This document shows, one piece after another, positions 25,631-26,694 of a stretch of DNA of 26,694 bases (position 1 is the first letter of the stretch; every line of letters begins with the position of its first letter). Both the position numbers and the translations under genes were made by a program. This stretch comes from Chloracidobacterium sp. UBA6041 (lineage in GTDB: Bacteria > Acidobacteriota > Blastocatellia > Pyrinomonadales > Pyrinomonadaceae), in assembly GCA_002427845.1 (NCBI GenBank), contig DIYZ01000224.1:4491-31184 (forward strand). Reading direction: 5' to 3'. The notes beneath the pieces are model-generated. The model did no database searches. It worked only from the letters and a program-made list of their open reading frames with translations, and had not been told where the DNA came from.

Positions 25631-25660
25631 ACCGAAGAACATTATGTAGTCAACTACATA
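25631..25660 (-). promoter_or_regulatory. higBA promoter with palindromic operator
   Basis: ATGTAGTCAACTACAT (25644-25659) is a 7+7 inverted repeat with a 2-base centre. On the minus strand it contains TTGACT, a near-perfect -35 box, with CATACT 18 bases further as a -10 candidate (4/6). Antitoxin binding here would cover the -35 box. Confidence 0.5.
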
Positions 25661-26049
25661 TCGGGATGGCCAAACGGCTCGTGAGAGTTTCTTCGGGAAA
25701 TATGGTGGCGGTCGAGAAAAGATTGTAACTATTTGCTCAGTAAGTGAACAGTCCTACGCAAACTCCTGAGTTCATTAGACTTACAGACGCGCCAAAAATC
25801 CGTTGGGGACAAAATGCGGACTACCCTTTGGGCAACGTAGTTTTCCAAGCAAATTCTTGTAATTAACCCACTCGCTATGATGAGAAACAAGCAATGCCAA
25901 GCAAGTGACTTAAGGCAAAAATAGAGCCTCAAAAAGTACGGCGCCTTTGGCCAGACACTCCGCTCGGCAGCCGCTTACGCTCACTTTTCCACGGCGAAAC
26001 CAATTCAGAAATTCGAGAGTTTACAAGAGTGAGGATTTCCTAATGAAAA
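25660..26049. other. Gap without recognised genes
   Basis: A 67-codon minus frame at 25729-25932 has no ribosome site and no familiar sequence. I see no hairpin with a T-tract. It looks like decayed DNA between the toxin-antitoxin pair and the tRNA fragment. Confidence 0.4.
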
Positions 26050-26107
26050 TGGTTGGCGCGTGAGAATTTGAATCTCAGACCGCTACCGTGTCAAGGTAGT
26101 GCTCTAG
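26050..26107 (-). pseudogene. 3' fragment of a tRNA-Val (anticodon GAC)
   Basis: Read on the minus strand this has, in order: the 3' half of the D-stem (GAGC), a 5-bp anticodon stem around loop TTGACAC (CTACC/GGTAG, anticodon GAC), a 5-base variable loop, a 5-bp T-stem (TGAGA/TCTCA) with loop TTCAAAT, the acceptor 3' strand CGCGCCA, and A-CCA. The acceptor 5' strand and first half of the D-arm are missing; in their place is unrelated sequence with AAAAAGGACT. It is therefore not a working tRNA. Truncated tRNA copies usually mark one end of an integrated element. Confidence 0.8.
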
Positions 26108-26482
26108 TCCTTTTTAGTTCAACCCTGTCAAACACTTAAAAAATTACTGAATAAAAAGGCATTCCTTCCCTTCTTCCTGCTCCTCTGCATCCTCATAATA
26201 TTCACCCAACTGTGTGACAACTGTGTGACAGAGCCTGGCTGAAGGTAAATCATGATAGTCGAAATATAGACCAAGTCCGTTCCTACGTCTACCAATAAAT
26301 CCATCGATCCGCCGTTTCTCGGAACAACACTTGCCGATAAAAACGCAAGCCTGCGTTCCCGGGCCGGTAACGAAAACGATAAAAAGCGATGCCCTCTCTA
26401 CTAATCTCAAACACCAACAATGAAGCTTGTAACCACGGCTGTATCCATGCCGATTCGCAAACACCGTTTTCACTGAGTTTCA
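26108..26482. other. Gap with short open frames, coding status unclear
   Basis: Two overlapping minus-strand frames (26144-26473 and 26289-26486) each read plausible residues for part of their length. The end VTQLGEYYEDAEEQEEGKE looks protein-like. A tandem 11-base repeat at 26207-26228 shifts the frame inside it. I do not recognise either product and do not call a gene. Confidence 0.25.
26207..26230. repeat. 11-bp tandem duplication
   Basis: CAACTGTGTGA occurs twice in a row and then CA. As 11 is not a multiple of three, it would break any reading frame crossing it. It may be a recent slippage duplication. Confidence 0.7.
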
Positions 26483-26694
26483 TCATGCTGCTCGCCGTTC
26501 ATACCGAATTGAACCGATCAGCCGTTCCACGTTAGCATTCTGCCAGGGACTGCGCGGCGCGCTGGGACCTCCTTCAAGCCCAGCCCGCGCACCCGTTGCC
26601 GAAAGTAGTCGCCATAGATTCTATCGCGATCGCGCAACAGATAACGCGCACTCACCGCTTCCGGAAAAGCTTCAACCAGTTGCTGTGCCGCCCA
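26483..26694 (-). mobile_element. DDE integrase-core transposase fragment, frameshifted
   Basis: The minus strand from the window's right edge reads AAQQLVEAFPEAVSARYLLR, DRDRIYGDYFRQRVRGLGLK, then after a one-base loss at about 26566 it continues in another frame as SAPRSPWQNANVERLIGSIR and stops after YERRAA at 26483. This is the second half of the rve/DDE core of an IS3/IS481-like transposase. The second Asp (RDRD) and the Glu (ANVERL) are present, the first Asp lies outside. The usual RRECLDHV continuation is missing, so the C-terminus is lost. It is a dead remnant, continuing beyond the window. Confidence 0.85.

Noticed and set aside
25729..25932. 67-codon minus-strand frame
   Set aside because: No ribosome site or recognisable sequence; left as part of a gap.
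1..26694. CRISPR array
   Set aside because: No regularly spaced direct repeats with unique spacers were seen; the 11- and 12-base tandem repeats are contiguous.

Overview
The window looks like chromosomal DNA from a soil-type Acidobacteriota, possibly Blastocatellia. This is inferred from the gene families: a TonB-dependent receptor with a carboxypeptidase-like N-terminal domain (Oar-like), an FG-GAP/CRTAC1-type secreted protein tail, a membrane-embedded spermidine synthase-like protein and several exported glycosidases. No rRNA or other taxonomic marker is present, so the assignment is tentative.

Left part (1-12.4 kb) is a mix of intact and decaying genes. It holds the tail of a large secreted protein, a nitrilase pseudogene with two internal deletions, exported GH2 beta-mannosidase and GH5 glucanase on the minus strand, a spermidine synthase-like membrane protein, a GH16-type glucanase and a small cupin protein. 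It ends with a broken Oar-like TonB receptor (amber stop, frameshift, lost barrel) and a truncated YncE-like beta-propeller lipoprotein.

Centre (12.4-19.7 kb) is the main system: a compact, co-directional chromate-resistance operon. It starts at a sigma70-like promoter whose spacer and -10 box are covered by the 16-bp inverted repeat TGTAACGGTCGTTACA. The order is chrB, a stand-alone SdhC-type di-heme cytochrome b558, two paralogous exported jelly-roll (DUF1080/LamG-like) proteins, chrA, an MFS exporter, a second ChrB C-terminal-domain gene (frameshifted) and a double-DUF1259 (LppY/LpqO) lipoprotein. ChrB would sense chromate and ChrA would expel it. The cytochrome has all four expected heme histidines but no succinate dehydrogenase partner, and its role together with the exported proteins in chromate handling is unexplained. 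This is the most novel feature of the window.

Right part (19.7-26.7 kb) is a mobile-element graveyard. It has two copies of a 17-bp core matching a tRNA-Leu 3' end, each followed by paired 11-bp repeats like integrase arm sites. Between and beside them lie a Doc toxin with an AbrB-type antitoxin, an N-terminally truncated ankyrin/HTH protein, the C-terminal stump of a secreted protein, an exported protein of unknown function and a HigBA-type toxin-antitoxin pair. A 3' fragment of tRNA-Val(GAC) and a frameshifted DDE transposase remnant finish the window. No integrase gene remains.
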